Source of the DNA: Planctomycetota bacterium
GTDB lineage: Bacteria > Planctomycetota > Phycisphaerae > Phycisphaerales > Phycisphaeraceae
Direction of reading: 5' to 3'
Assembly (NCBI GenBank): GCA_021413865.1
Contig: JAIOPN010000062.1
Span: 124,001 to 188,000, forward strand
Length of the DNA stretch: 64,000 nt
The position numbers and the translations under genes were made by a program. Numbering within the stretch: the stretch's first letter is position 1; every line of letters begins with the position of its first letter. Under the pieces are notes generated by a model. The model was given only the letters and a program-made list of their open reading frames with translations. It did no database searches and was not told the origin of the DNA. Of the stretch, positions 47,233 to 55,592 are shown piece by piece.

Positions 47233-48888
47233 TCAGTGCGCCGCGTCGGGCTCCACCATCACGGCCGCGTCGTGCGGCGTGCTCTGCTGGGCGGGGCCCT
47301 CGGCCTGCGCCGGATTCTGTTTCTGCTCCTCGGCCGGTGCGCTCTTCGCCGCGGCGGTCTCGCTCTTCACGGGTTCGGTTTTGACGGCCTCGGTCTTCGT
47401 AGGCTCGGCGGCGCTCGCCTGCGCCTTGGGTGTCGGCTCGACCCACGCCCCGCCCGCCGCCGCCTGCACCGCGTTCTGGATCGCGCGGTCCGGCCGCACC
47501 GAATAAATATTCTCGATGCCCCCCTTGGAGCGGTTGGAGACGAAGTAGATCGCCCCGTCACGCGACCAGACCGGCTGAAGATTCGTAAAGCTCGACGATC
47601 GCGTCAGGTTTACGCGGTTGCTGCCGTCTGCGGAGGCGATCCACACGTCCGCCTGCGCGGGTCGGTGGTTCTGGTCCGCGGCCGGATCGACGACCGTGGA
47701 GAAAACAACGTGCGCACCGTCCGGGCTCCAGCGCGGCGTGATGACCGCGGCGTTGGAACTGGCGGCGATCTCGGTGGGGTGGAGCCCCTCGCCGTTGACG
47801 ACGTCGAGCGTCCAAACGCTGAACCAGCGCGTACCGCGCTCGCGGGCGCGCTGGAAGACGATCTTGTCCTCGACGGGCGACCAGGTCGGGTTCAGCCCGG
47901 TGCCGATGTACCGCTTGAGCGTCGGCCGCTCGATGTCCACCACGACCAGTTCCCACTGGCCCGATTGGGCGCCGTAGGTGCAGTACACGAGCTGCTTGCC
48001 GTCGCGGGAGAAGCTCGGGTGCAGGTTGTGCGTCGGCTCGCCGGTGACCTGCACGGGCTGCCCGCCGTTGATGTCAACGATGTAGATATTCCACGTGCCG
48101 GAGCGGTCGGAGGTGAAGGCGACGCGTTTGCCGTCGGGGCTGAAGACGGGCATGGCGTCGTTGCCCGGGTCGTCGGTGAGCTGCGTCACCGCGCTGCCAT
48201 CGACGCGCTTGATGTAGAGGTCGGAGGTCTGGCGGTGCTGCGTGGAGGCGAAGACGACCCACTGGCCGGTCGGGTCGATGGAAGGATCGAAATCGGAGCC
48301 CTCGCCGGTGAAGGTGACCTGGCGGACGTTCTCCGGGCTGTCGAGCGGGCTGGAGCGCTGCGGCTGGGGGTCGGAGACCTGGCCGAACAGGGACATGCCG
48401 CGCATCTGTTCACGCTGCTCACGCTGGACGGCGGTGGTGACGGGCGCGGGGCTGTCGTCGGAACCCATCGCCGGCTCGCTGGGGGTGGCGAACTGGACGC
48501 GGTCGGCCGGCGCGGCCTGCGGCGCGGGCTGAGCCACCACGGGCTGCGCCACGGCGGGGGCAGCGGCGGTGCGGTTGTCCGCGGATGTGGATTGTTTGGG
48601 TGTCGCGCTGATAGGCACGCCGGTGGTCAGATCGCGCGACGCCTGCGGGCCGCGCGCCCAACCTTCTTCCACCGCCGTGCCGGATACTTCGGGCTTGGCG
48701 GGGGCGGCGGCGCTTGCATCGGTCTTGGCGGGTGTCGCCGCCGACTTCGCCGCGGCCTCCGCCTGCGCGGCGGCGATTGCCTTGCGGGTCTTGTCGTCCT
48801 TCTGACCCCACGCGCCGTTGTACTGCAGCGAGCAACCGGCGAGTAGCATCGCCAGCCCGGCCGTCGCGATCTGTCGTGCGTTCATCAT
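47233..48888 (-). CDS. TolB-like beta-propeller lipoprotein
   Basis: 551 residues. Lipoprotein signal (ATAGLAMLLAGC), about 180 residues of Ala/Pro/Thr linker, then WD40-like PD40 repeats: FDPSIDPTGQWVVFASTQ, AMPVFSPDGKRVAFTSDR, HPSFSRDGKQLVYCT, TPRWSPDGAHVVFST and LQPVWSRDGAIYFVSN, which give a TolB-type propeller. The C-terminal 80 residues are again Ala/Glu/Lys/Pro-rich. Anchored at the membrane and probably protein-binding. aaggg lies seven bases before the ATG at 48888; the more distal ATG at 48903 has a weaker site. Confidence 0.83.
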   Translation of the reverse strand: MMNARQIATAGLAMLLAGCSLQYNGAWGQKDDKTRKAIAAAQAEAAAKSAATPAKTDASAAAPAKPEVSGTAVEEGWARGPQASRDLTTGVPISATPKQSTSADNRTAAAPAVAQPVVAQPAPQAAPADRVQFATPSEPAMGSDDSPAPVTTAVQREQREQMRGMSLFGQVSDPQPQRSSPLDSPENVRQVTFTGEGSDFDPSIDPTGQWVVFASTQHRQTSDLYIKRVDGSAVTQLTDDPGNDAMPVFSPDGKRVAFTSDRSGTWNIYIVDINGGQPVQVTGEPTHNLHPSFSRDGKQLVYCTYGAQSGQWELVVVDIERPTLKRYIGTGLNPTWSPVEDKIVFQRARERGTRWFSVWTLDVVNGEGLHPTEIAASSNAAVITPRWSPDGAHVVFSTVVDPAADQNHRPAQADVWIASADGSNRVNLTRSSSFTNLQPVWSRDGAIYFVSNRSKGGIENIYSVRPDRAIQNAVQAAAGGAWVEPTPKAQASAAEPTKTEAVKTEPVKSETAAAKSAPAEEQKQNPAQAEGPAQQSTPHDAAVMVEPDAAH

Positions 48889-49210
48889 GGTCTTACCCTT
48901 CATGCAAGCACCCGAGTCTTCATGCCGTTCGTGTGCTGCATATCGGGCGGAATGATCGTCGTGCCCGTAACCCAAAGCGGACTGTCCGTTTATCGGACGA
49001 GTTCGGGGGTGGGCTTGAATGGGGTACAAACGGGGTTACACGTTCCGGACGAGCGGGCTGCCGGCGTTTCGCGCCCCCGCCGCTAGCATCCCCGCTCGTT
49101 TTCCGGCATGATGTCCACCTTGTCACGCGCCGGGGAGTGCCGCTTCAATAACAGAAGGCACGAACGCAGAACGCGCCCCCGTGCGCAAACGTATGCTGCA
49201 ATAACTAACC
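48889..49210. other. Non-coding gap between divergent genes
   Basis: 322 bases between the divergent propeller-lipoprotein and glycosyltransferase genes. It must hold both promoters, but no strong pair of boxes is clear. One small hairpin (gtccg/cggac, 48984-48998) is visible. The short open frames are not credible. Confidence 0.5.
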
Positions 49211-50836
49211 ATGGCATATCCACCCCTGGTCATCGCCGCCCTTTTCGACCCCGACAAGCTCAACCAGCCCGCGCTCCGCTGGCCGCTGACCATCATTTAC
49301 ATCGCCAACCTCCTGCTAATCACCCTCTACGGCCTGCACCGTTACTGGCTGGTCTTCCTCTATTACCGCACCCGCCGCAGCATCCCCCGCCCCGCGTCGC
49401 ACTTCCCCGAGCTGCCCCGCGTCACCGTGCAGGTGCCGATGTTCAACGAGGCCGCCGTCGCGCGGCGCGTCATCGACGCCGCCTGCTCGCTCGACTACCC
49501 CGCCGACCGCTTACAGGTCCAGGTCCTCGACGACTCCACCGACGGGTGCGCCCGCCTGTCGCGTGACAGGGCTGATTACTGGACCCGCCGCGGCATCGAC
49601 GTGCAGTACATCCACCGCGACGACCGCACCGGCTACAAAGCCGGCGCATTGGAGAACGGCCTGCGTCACGCCACCGGCGAGTTCATCGCCATCTTCGACG
49701 CCGACTTCGTCCCCCGCCCCAACTTCCTCCGCCGGGCCGTCCACTATTTCACCGACCCCGCCATCGGCATGGTGCAGGCCTGCTGGGGGCACATCAACCG
49801 CGACGAATCGCTCCTCACCCGCTGCCAGGCGATCTTCCTCGACGGGCATTTCCTCATCGAGCACACCGCCCGCAACCGCGCCGACCGTTGGATCAACTTC
49901 AACGGCACGGCCGGCATGTGGCGGCGCACCGCCATCGAAGCGGCCGGCGGCTGGCAGCACGACACGCTCACCGAGGACGTGGACCTCTCCTACCGCGCCC
50001 AGCTCAAAGGCTGGCGGTTCGTCTATCTGCCCCGCCTGATCTGCCCCGCCGAGCTGCCGCCCGAGATCAACGCCTTCAAATCGCAGCAGCACCGCTGGAC
50101 CAAGGGCTCGATCCAGACCGCCATCAAGCTCCTGCCCACGCTGCTCAGGGCGGACGTCCCCGCACGCGTGAAGGTCGAGGCCTTCTTCCACCTCACCAGC
50201 CCGATGGTCTACCTCTACATCACACTGATGGTGCTGCTCTTCTTCCCCGCGTTCTACGTCAACGTACAACCCTTCGAGCATGGAACAATCCCCGCGCTGC
50301 TCTGGGGCATGACGCTCTTCACGCTCGGCACCGCCTCCGCCGGCGTCTTCTACATCGCCAGCCAACGCGCCCAGAAACGCCCCACGCTCTCGACCATCCT
50401 CAAGATGCCCGTGCTCATGTCGCTGGGCATCGGCATCGCGCTCAACAACGCACGCGGCGTCGTCGAAGCCCTGCTCGGCCAGCAGTCCGAGTTCGTCCGC
50501 ACCCCCAAATACAACGCCGCCGCCGATGACGCTCCCGCCGACCCCGCGCCGTCACCCGCTTCGCCCGACGGCCACAGCCCGGCACGCGAGCGCCACCGTT
50601 TCCTTCCCAGCCCCTCTCTCAAGCTCTGGATCAACCTCCTTGAGCTGGCCTTCGGCGGCTACATGCTCCTGTGCGTGTACCTCGCCTTCACCCACCCCGG
50701 CGCGACCGTCGTCTCCATCCCCTTTCTCTTGCTCTTCGCCGCCGGCTACCTTTACGTCGGCATCTCCGGCCTGCACACCCACCTCCGCGCCGCCCCCCCC
50801 TCCGACCCGCTGCCCCTCCCCGCGATCCCCTCCTGA
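49211..50836 (+). CDS. Family 2 processive-type glycosyltransferase
   Basis: 541 residues. Two membrane segments surround the family 2 catalytic domain: VQVPMFNE, VQVLDDSTDG, AIFDADFVP (DxD), TEDVDLSYR (ED acid) and QQHRWTKGS (QxxRW). These are the marks of processive glucan-type synthases, including cellulose- and glucomannan-synthase-like proteins. Two or more C-terminal membrane segments follow, with a Pro/Ala-rich cytoplasmic loop at 430-460. Product unknown; no partner genes nearby. Confidence 0.9.
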   Translation: MAYPPLVIAALFDPDKLNQPALRWPLTIIYIANLLLITLYGLHRYWLVFLYYRTRRSIPRPASHFPELPRVTVQVPMFNEAAVARRVIDAACSLDYPADRLQVQVLDDSTDGCARLSRDRADYWTRRGIDVQYIHRDDRTGYKAGALENGLRHATGEFIAIFDADFVPRPNFLRRAVHYFTDPAIGMVQACWGHINRDESLLTRCQAIFLDGHFLIEHTARNRADRWINFNGTAGMWRRTAIEAAGGWQHDTLTEDVDLSYRAQLKGWRFVYLPRLICPAELPPEINAFKSQQHRWTKGSIQTAIKLLPTLLRADVPARVKVEAFFHLTSPMVYLYITLMVLLFFPAFYVNVQPFEHGTIPALLWGMTLFTLGTASAGVFYIASQRAQKRPTLSTILKMPVLMSLGIGIALNNARGVVEALLGQQSEFVRTPKYNAAADDAPADPAPSPASPDGHSPARERHRFLPSPSLKLWINLLELAFGGYMLLCVYLAFTHPGATVVSIPFLLLFAAGYLYVGISGLHTHLRAAPPSDPLPLPAIPS

Positions 50837-50856
50837 CCCTGCGCGGTTTGCCCGGC

Positions 50857-50884
50857 TTGAACGCGCACGCCTTCTCCCTACAAT
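50857..50884 (+). promoter_or_regulatory. Sigma70-like promoter for the tRNA
   Basis: TTGAAC (50857-50862), 16 bases, then TACAAT (50879-50884). The predicted start is near 50891, four bases before the tRNA. Confidence 0.6.
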
Positions 50885-50894
50885 GGTCCGCCAC

Positions 50895-50968
50895 GCCGAC
50901 ATAGCTCAACTGGTTAGAGCGAGGGATTCATAAGCCCTAGGTTCCCGGTTCGAGTCCGGGTGTCGGCA
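50895..50968 (+). tRNA. tRNA with anticodon CAT (Met or lysidine-modified Ile), attachment site for the mobile element
   Basis: A 74-base cloverleaf: acceptor GCCGACA/TGTCGGC (all seven pairs), D stem GCTC/GAGC, anticodon loop TTCATAA, T stem CCCGG/CCGGG with loop TTCGAGT, discriminator A. CCA is not encoded. The pair below the anticodon loop (31:39) is A-G, a mismatch. Anticodon CAT alone cannot separate initiator Met, elongator Met and Ile(k2CAU); the A-T at 27:43 and lack of the 3 G-C pairs argue against an initiator. The 3' 55 bases are also the end of the integrase gene on the other strand. Confidence 0.9.
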
Positions 50969-52455
50969 TTTTGCCCATCAGCGCCGATCAGCGCCAAACC
51001 CCGCTGATTCTCGGTGTTTTCGTCACTTTCGTCCCACTCTTGCCCGACCCCGTCAAGCGCCGCTTGAGGCCGCTCGACGCCCCGTTTTGCACCTGCGCGC
51101 TCCTGTTTTTGCTCCTTGCCAAATGGCATTGAATCGCCATGGGTCCCCGTGGCGGCCGCCGATCGTGGAAAATTCGCAATCGAGAGGTCGGGCAGCTTCG
51201 CCAGCGCCGCCGACTCGTCGTTCTTGAACGCGTGGGTGTAGCGGTCCATCGTGAGCGTGATGGTGGAGTGGCGCATGATCCGCTGGATCAGCTTGGGGTG
51301 AACGTTGGCGGCGGCCAGCCAGGTGCCCGTCGTGTGCCGCAGGGAATAAAAATCGAGACGCCGGCCGGCCGCGTCCGAGTCGGCCAGGAAGCTCGATTGT
51401 TCCCGACTCTCCCGCTCCTGGGACATCACGGCTTGGCCGATCCAGTCAGCCCGTGCCGCCGCCGCATCCGCCCGGATCATGTCGGCCAAGTCATCGGCAC
51501 GCGGCATGGCGAACGCCGGCGCCGCCGGCGTCTTATTCGCCAAGTGCTGCTTGAGAAGGGCCGCGGTATCGGACCGCAGAGGGAGAGTGTCTTTGCGCCG
51601 GTTCTTGGCGTGGGCCGCTTCCACCGTCACCGTCGGAGCCTCATCGCCCTCTGTGGATAGATGGAAACTTGCCTTGGTCAGCTTCCGGATTTCCTTGTTG
51701 GGCCGCAGGGCGGTCTCGACCGCGAAGCGGTAGAGCGTGGCGCGGTCGGCACCACCGACGCCGTAACGAGTCACCGGGCCGGACCGCTTGCCCTCCTTGT
51801 CGATCGGCCCCTGTTCGGTTGCGTCCAGCAGCCAGACCATTTCATCGACGGTCAGCGCCCGCCGCTCCTTACGATCGGGCCGGGCGTTCATACCCGAGAG
51901 GTGAGCCAGTGGGTCGGCCGTGATGATCCGCTCCCGGACCAGCCATCGCGTGAACTGCTTCACTGCCCTCAGGTAGTAGTTGGAAGTCGCCTTGCCTACG
52001 CCCCGTCCTTTGTCAGGTTTCGTATCACGCAGTTCGGCAAGGAATCGCTGCACGCCTGCCCCGGTCAGGTCGGCGATCGCTTGGACCTTGCAGCCCTTCA
52101 GAACGACTTGCAGCCGGGCATCGGTCTTTTCGACGTACTCGGGTGTGTTGCCCTTGTCGGCCAGGGCCTGCTTGAACGCCTCGGCCAACTCGAACGGCTT
52201 GCGATGCCGGTCGTTCAACAACCCGACCTTGACCAACTGTTCCCGGAGGTATTCAGGGACGGTTTCGATCCAGGTCGCCAGCTCGCCCTCGGGCAGTTGG
52301 CGGGAACTCCGCAGGCCAATCAGGCGGTCGATGTAGCGCTGGATTTCACGGCCGGCGGTCTTGTCGCCCGTGCCGGTGTTGATCCGCCATCGCTTGCCCG
52401 CGTCGTCGTAGAACGCCACCCGAAGACTGCCGGTTTCTTTGTAGAGCGTGGACAT
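50914..52455 (-). CDS. Tyrosine integrase of a tRNA-targeted mobile element
   Basis: 513 residues. N-terminal SAM-like DNA-binding domain (about 85-190) and catalytic domain with Arg near 248 (ALRPNKEIRKL), HxxR in YSLRHTTG (about 370), RHS and Tyr near 406 (DRYTHAF). The last 17 residues (DTRTRTGNLGLMNPSL) are encoded by the opposite strand of the tRNA 3' half, the usual result when an integrase gene ends at its own attachment site. Excisionase-like and XRE genes lie just upstream, so it is the integrase of the element that follows. Confidence 0.93.
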   Translation of the reverse strand: MSTLYKETGSLRVAFYDDAGKRWRINTGTGDKTAGREIQRYIDRLIGLRSSRQLPEGELATWIETVPEYLREQLVKVGLLNDRHRKPFELAEAFKQALADKGNTPEYVEKTDARLQVVLKGCKVQAIADLTGAGVQRFLAELRDTKPDKGRGVGKATSNYYLRAVKQFTRWLVRERIITADPLAHLSGMNARPDRKERRALTVDEMVWLLDATEQGPIDKEGKRSGPVTRYGVGGADRATLYRFAVETALRPNKEIRKLTKASFHLSTEGDEAPTVTVEAAHAKNRRKDTLPLRSDTAALLKQHLANKTPAAPAFAMPRADDLADMIRADAAAARADWIGQAVMSQERESREQSSFLADSDAAGRRLDFYSLRHTTGTWLAAANVHPKLIQRIMRHSTITLTMDRYTHAFKNDESAALAKLPDLSIANFPRSAAATGTHGDSMPFGKEQKQERAGAKRGVERPQAALDGVGQEWDESDENTENQRGLALIGADGQNADTRTRTGNLGLMNPSL

Positions 52456-52459
52456 GGGA

Positions 52460-52675
52460 TCACCTCTCGGTTTTCTTGACTGTCTTAGGCCGAAGCACCA
52501 ATTCCAGGCCCAGCACGTCGGCCAGCCGTTCCGCGGCTTCGATGCTCAGGCCCCGCTCCCGGCTCAGCAGCCGGGACAGCATGCTCTGCGCCACCTTGGC
52601 CTCCTTGGCCAGCCGGTACTGGGTTTTCTCGCTAGCCTTGACCGCCTGCCTCAGGGATTGAACGATTTCGCTCAT
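52460..52675 (-). CDS. XRE-family helix-turn-helix regulator
   Basis: 71 residues. The helix-turn-helix reads TQYRLAKEAKVAQSMLSRLL, then IEAAERLADVLGLEL. Four bases upstream of the integrase gene. The ATG at 52675 lies six bases after a TATAAT box, so its mRNA is probably leaderless. It may control the integrase and excision functions. Confidence 0.82.
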   Translation of the reverse strand: MSEIVQSLRQAVKASEKTQYRLAKEAKVAQSMLSRLLSRERGLSIEAAERLADVLGLELVLRPKTVKKTER

Positions 52676-52681
52676 GGGCAC

Positions 52682-52690
52682 ATTATACCA
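52682..52690 (-). promoter_or_regulatory. Extended -10 promoter placing the start at the XRE ATG
   Basis: On the minus strand tggtataat is an extended -10 box. Six bases separate TATAAT from the ATG, so transcription should start at or within a base or two of the ATG. No -35 match is clear. The upstream stretch is otherwise without a ribosome binding site. Confidence 0.5.
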
Positions 52691-52743
52691 GTGCTTGCCC
52701 ATTGGCATAGCCTTGGACGCAATATTTTTTCGTGGAGGGCGAT

Positions 52744-52986
52744 TCATGGGCGGGCGATCCGCCTGCGGGCTTCCATCCAGGCCTCGATGGTCGTCCACCG
52801 CCACCGGATGATCTTGCCCAGGGACAGGTCGGGCGGCGGCAGCTTGCCGACGCCTCTCCAAGTCTGGAACGTGCGACGACCGATTGCCAGGTACGTGGCG
52901 AACTCTTCCGGTGACACCAACCGTTCACTCCTCGCGGCCGGCGGTGTGTCCTTCGGCTGGGTGCGTGCCATTGGATTCTCGGGCAT
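52744..52986 (-). CDS. Excisionase-like helix-turn-helix protein
   Basis: 80 residues. The pattern SPEEFATYLAIGRRTFQTWR followed by GKLPPPDLSLGKIIRWRWTT is that of MerR/AlpA-type excisionases: a winged helix that selects a recombination direction. ggag lies eight bases before the ATG at 52986. Its position beside integrase and XRE genes supports the call. Confidence 0.72.
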   Translation of the reverse strand: MPENPMARTQPKDTPPAARSERLVSPEEFATYLAIGRRTFQTWRGVGKLPPPDLSLGKIIRWRWTTIEAWMEARRRIARP

Positions 52987-53078
52987 GGTCAGGTCTCCGA
53001 GTGCAAAGAGGAAATCAAATCCTTCAAAGGGCGCGACCGGTATTTCTCCGGCCATGCCCGTGGATAGATGGTTCAGCG

Positions 53079-53375
53079 TTAATCCCGCTCCATCTCCTTG
53101 GCCGGTGCGTCGCGTCCTTCGCGTGACGCCTCGACCTGTTTCATCCGGTCCGCCAGGATCGAACCCCGCTCCTCTTCCAGTGCGGGGATTTCCGAGCGGC
53201 GGTCCTCCGCCACCTCGCCGGGTGTCTTGGTGCCATAGAGGCCGTATTCAGGCACCGTCTGCGCGACGTTGGATTCGGGGTAAAGCGCCGAGCGAAGCTC
53301 GCGCAGGCCTTGCCGGAACATCGCCGAGACATGGCCGGCACCGATCTTGGGGTTGGGATCATTCACGGGTCGCAT
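53079..53375 (-). CDS. Hypothetical protein of the mobile element
   Basis: 98 residues, not recognised. Charged and helical: MRPVNDPNPKIGAGHVSAMF at the start, GLRELRSALYPESNVAQTVP, then a Glu/Arg-rich C-terminal helix. aaggag lies seven bases before the ATG at 53375, so it is a real gene. It is followed 20 bases on by the membrane protein gene upstream of it in transcription order. Confidence 0.62.
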   Translation of the reverse strand: MRPVNDPNPKIGAGHVSAMFRQGLRELRSALYPESNVAQTVPEYGLYGTKTPGEVAEDRRSEIPALEEERGSILADRMKQVEASREGRDAPAKEMERD

Positions 53376-53395
53376 GGGTAGCTCCTTGTTCAATT

Positions 53396-53983
53396 TCACC
53401 AATCGTCATTCAGCTCGCGGAAACGCTCCGCGAGCCGGTGTTGCTCGATCACGGCATCGTTCATGTCCATCGCGCGAGCACGCTCGTATCGCTCCGTCAG
53501 GACCGCCACGAGAAAGAGCGCCGCGGCGGAGAGTATGAGGTACATCCCGAGCGGTCGATTCAGTTGCCAGACCAGATACCCGACCGCGAGCACCAGCAGC
53601 GGTTCGGTCTTCCGTTTGACTTGGGATTCGGTGAACTTGGGGTTTACGCGCGCCAGTCGCGGCCAGCCGTTGTAGAAGCTGTGCGAACGGAGTTCCCCAC
53701 GCCGCCGCCGGCGGAAGCCGTCGATGCGGGCGCGGACGCACATCACCAGGTAGGCGAGGAGGAACCACAACATCGGCCCCGGATCGTCCTCGGGGAAAAA
53801 CACACCGAAGAACAAGATGATCGGCATGGCAACGGCCGCCTGGAGCCCGATGTAACGCTCGCCGAACCCGCGCCGCAGAAAGACCTCCACCGAGACCGCG
53901 AGCGATCGTGCGAAGAACACGATGCAGCTCATCCCGCTTCTCCACTGATCCATCACGCCCGTGCTGCCCTGCTGCTCTTCCAT
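53396..53983 (-). CDS. Integral membrane protein of the mobile element
   Basis: 195 residues with about four membrane segments in pairs (AVAMPIILFFGVFF, MLWFLLAYLVMCV, LLVLAVGYLVWQL, YLILSAAALFLVAVL), separated by an Arg-rich cytoplasmic loop (RRRRRGELR). aaggag eight bases before the ATG. Directly downstream of the VirD4/TraG-like ATPase gene and of the same operon. The family is not recognised; it may supply the membrane anchor that this ATPase lacks. Confidence 0.68.
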   Translation of the reverse strand: MEEQQGSTGVMDQWRSGMSCIVFFARSLAVSVEVFLRRGFGERYIGLQAAVAMPIILFFGVFFPEDDPGPMLWFLLAYLVMCVRARIDGFRRRRRGELRSHSFYNGWPRLARVNPKFTESQVKRKTEPLLVLAVGYLVWQLNRPLGMYLILSAAALFLVAVLTERYERARAMDMNDAVIEQHRLAERFRELNDDW

Positions 53984-54077
53984 GACCCGTCTCCTTGCTT
54001 GGGGGTTGCGGCGGGCGCGCACCGTCTCCGCCGACGGTGGTGACCGCCTTCTTGAAATCCACGCTGAATGTCCGCCT

Positions 54078-55580
54078 CTAGTCGGATTGCCGGAATGTCA
54101 CGGGCAGCCAGGATCGGCCCGTCTGCCCGAACACCCGGCCGTTCTGGAACACAATCGCATCCACCAATCGATCATTCGCCGGCCCGCCTGTGCGCAGCCG
54201 GTGAAACGCCGAGGGCTGGACTTCGTAGTCCATCTGCTCACTGACGCCCGCGTTGACGTTGCGTGAGTGGCTCAGCCCCATTGCGGAATCCAGCCAATCC
54301 TCCGATTGATGGCCGTGGTTGGCATTCATGAAGAACTGGCGCTTCTTGCCGATGATCGACGCCGCCCACTCGTTGGTCACCGGGTCGGCGTTGGCGTGGA
54401 ACACCTTGCAGGCCAGGTTGCCCAGCAGCGAATCCGCCTTGGCGCGGCTTCCCTCGCCTCCCATGGCTTCGAGCACGTTGGAAAGGTTCTGGGTCAGATA
54501 CACCGTCGCCACGCGTGACGACCGGCAGGTCGATTGAAAGAGAAAATCGCGGTCGTAGAAAAAGAACTGCGCCTCATCGGCGTAGAGGAACACCGGCCGT
54601 GGGTTTTGCTTCACATCGCGCCGTTCGACAGCCAGTTGCCAGCAGTACTTCATTAGCACGTTAGCGATCACGCCAACCTCGCCGAATTCCTTGACCGGCA
54701 GCGCCACCACGATGACCTTGCCCTGTTCGCTGTCGTTGAGCGAGAAGTTCGTCCTCCCGCAGAAGAGTTGCCGCAGGACGCCGCGATTCATCACATCGAT
54801 GCACGACGTGAACGACGAGACGATCACCGACCGCGTCTTGTCGGAGAGGCCCGGATATTCAAGCAGGATGTAATCCGCCACCAGCTTGAAGTCCTCGCGG
54901 CGTATCGACGACTTGGCCGCCGCGTCGGCGTCAACAAGCAGCTTGAAGCAGTAGGAGTTCCGCTTCCAGCCCTCCGAAGCGGCCTGATCGAGCGAGGTCG
55001 CCGACGAAATAATCGCCCGGTACAGATCGGGAATCGAGACGTGACCCGTCGCCAGGATCAGGAGATCGCAGAAGTTCCGCACCAATTGCCGGGCGGCCTT
55101 GCGCCAGTAGCTCTCGTCCTCCCGGCCACCGCCGTTTGAGCCCGTGCGGTCGGCAATCTCCAACATGGTGGTGAACAGATTGACGAGGTTTTCCGTGTGA
55201 CCCGCGCCGGCGCCCTTGCGGTTGAGTTCAAAATCGAGCGGGTTGAAGCACCACGGCCCCTCGGGCGAGAACAGGATCAGATCGTTCTCCCGCCCCGTGG
55301 CGCGGCAGTGTTCGATCCAGAGTTGCACTTCATCTTGCTTGGCGGTGAGCACCAAGCCGCCAAACCCCGCCTCCAGAAACGAGCGGGCGCAGCGCGTGCC
55401 CGATGTACTTGTCTTGCCGCTGCCACTTGCGCCGGTGACTAAAAGCCCCTCGACCGCATGACCGATTGTCCACGCATCGGTCTCCGACCACTGGAGCAGC
55501 GGCGTGGAGAGCGACCACGGATCGACCGCATGGCTGCCCTTTACCTTTGCCTCCTGTTTCAGCCAGGGTATCCACGGCAT
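54078..55580 (-). CDS. VirD4/TraG-type coupling ATPase of the mobile element
   Basis: 500 residues. Walker A GASGSGKTST at 50-59, Walker B VFLYADEAQFFF near 330, and QSTCRSSRVATVYLTQN as the motif III region, all typical of type IV coupling proteins and their TraD/TrwB relatives. Such ATPases feed DNA-relaxase complexes to conjugative channels. It lacks the N-terminal membrane segments of standard VirD4, so it would be soluble or held by the membrane protein encoded downstream. aaaggag seven bases before the ATG. No relaxase or channel gene is nearby. Confidence 0.85.
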   Translation of the reverse strand: MPWIPWLKQEAKVKGSHAVDPWSLSTPLLQWSETDAWTIGHAVEGLLVTGASGSGKTSTSGTRCARSFLEAGFGGLVLTAKQDEVQLWIEHCRATGRENDLILFSPEGPWCFNPLDFELNRKGAGAGHTENLVNLFTTMLEIADRTGSNGGGREDESYWRKAARQLVRNFCDLLILATGHVSIPDLYRAIISSATSLDQAASEGWKRNSYCFKLLVDADAAAKSSIRREDFKLVADYILLEYPGLSDKTRSVIVSSFTSCIDVMNRGVLRQLFCGRTNFSLNDSEQGKVIVVALPVKEFGEVGVIANVLMKYCWQLAVERRDVKQNPRPVFLYADEAQFFFYDRDFLFQSTCRSSRVATVYLTQNLSNVLEAMGGEGSRAKADSLLGNLACKVFHANADPVTNEWAASIIGKKRQFFMNANHGHQSEDWLDSAMGLSHSRNVNAGVSEQMDYEVQPSAFHRLRTGGPANDRLVDAIVFQNGRVFGQTGRSWLPVTFRQSD

Positions 55581-55592
55581 AAGTTGCTCCTT

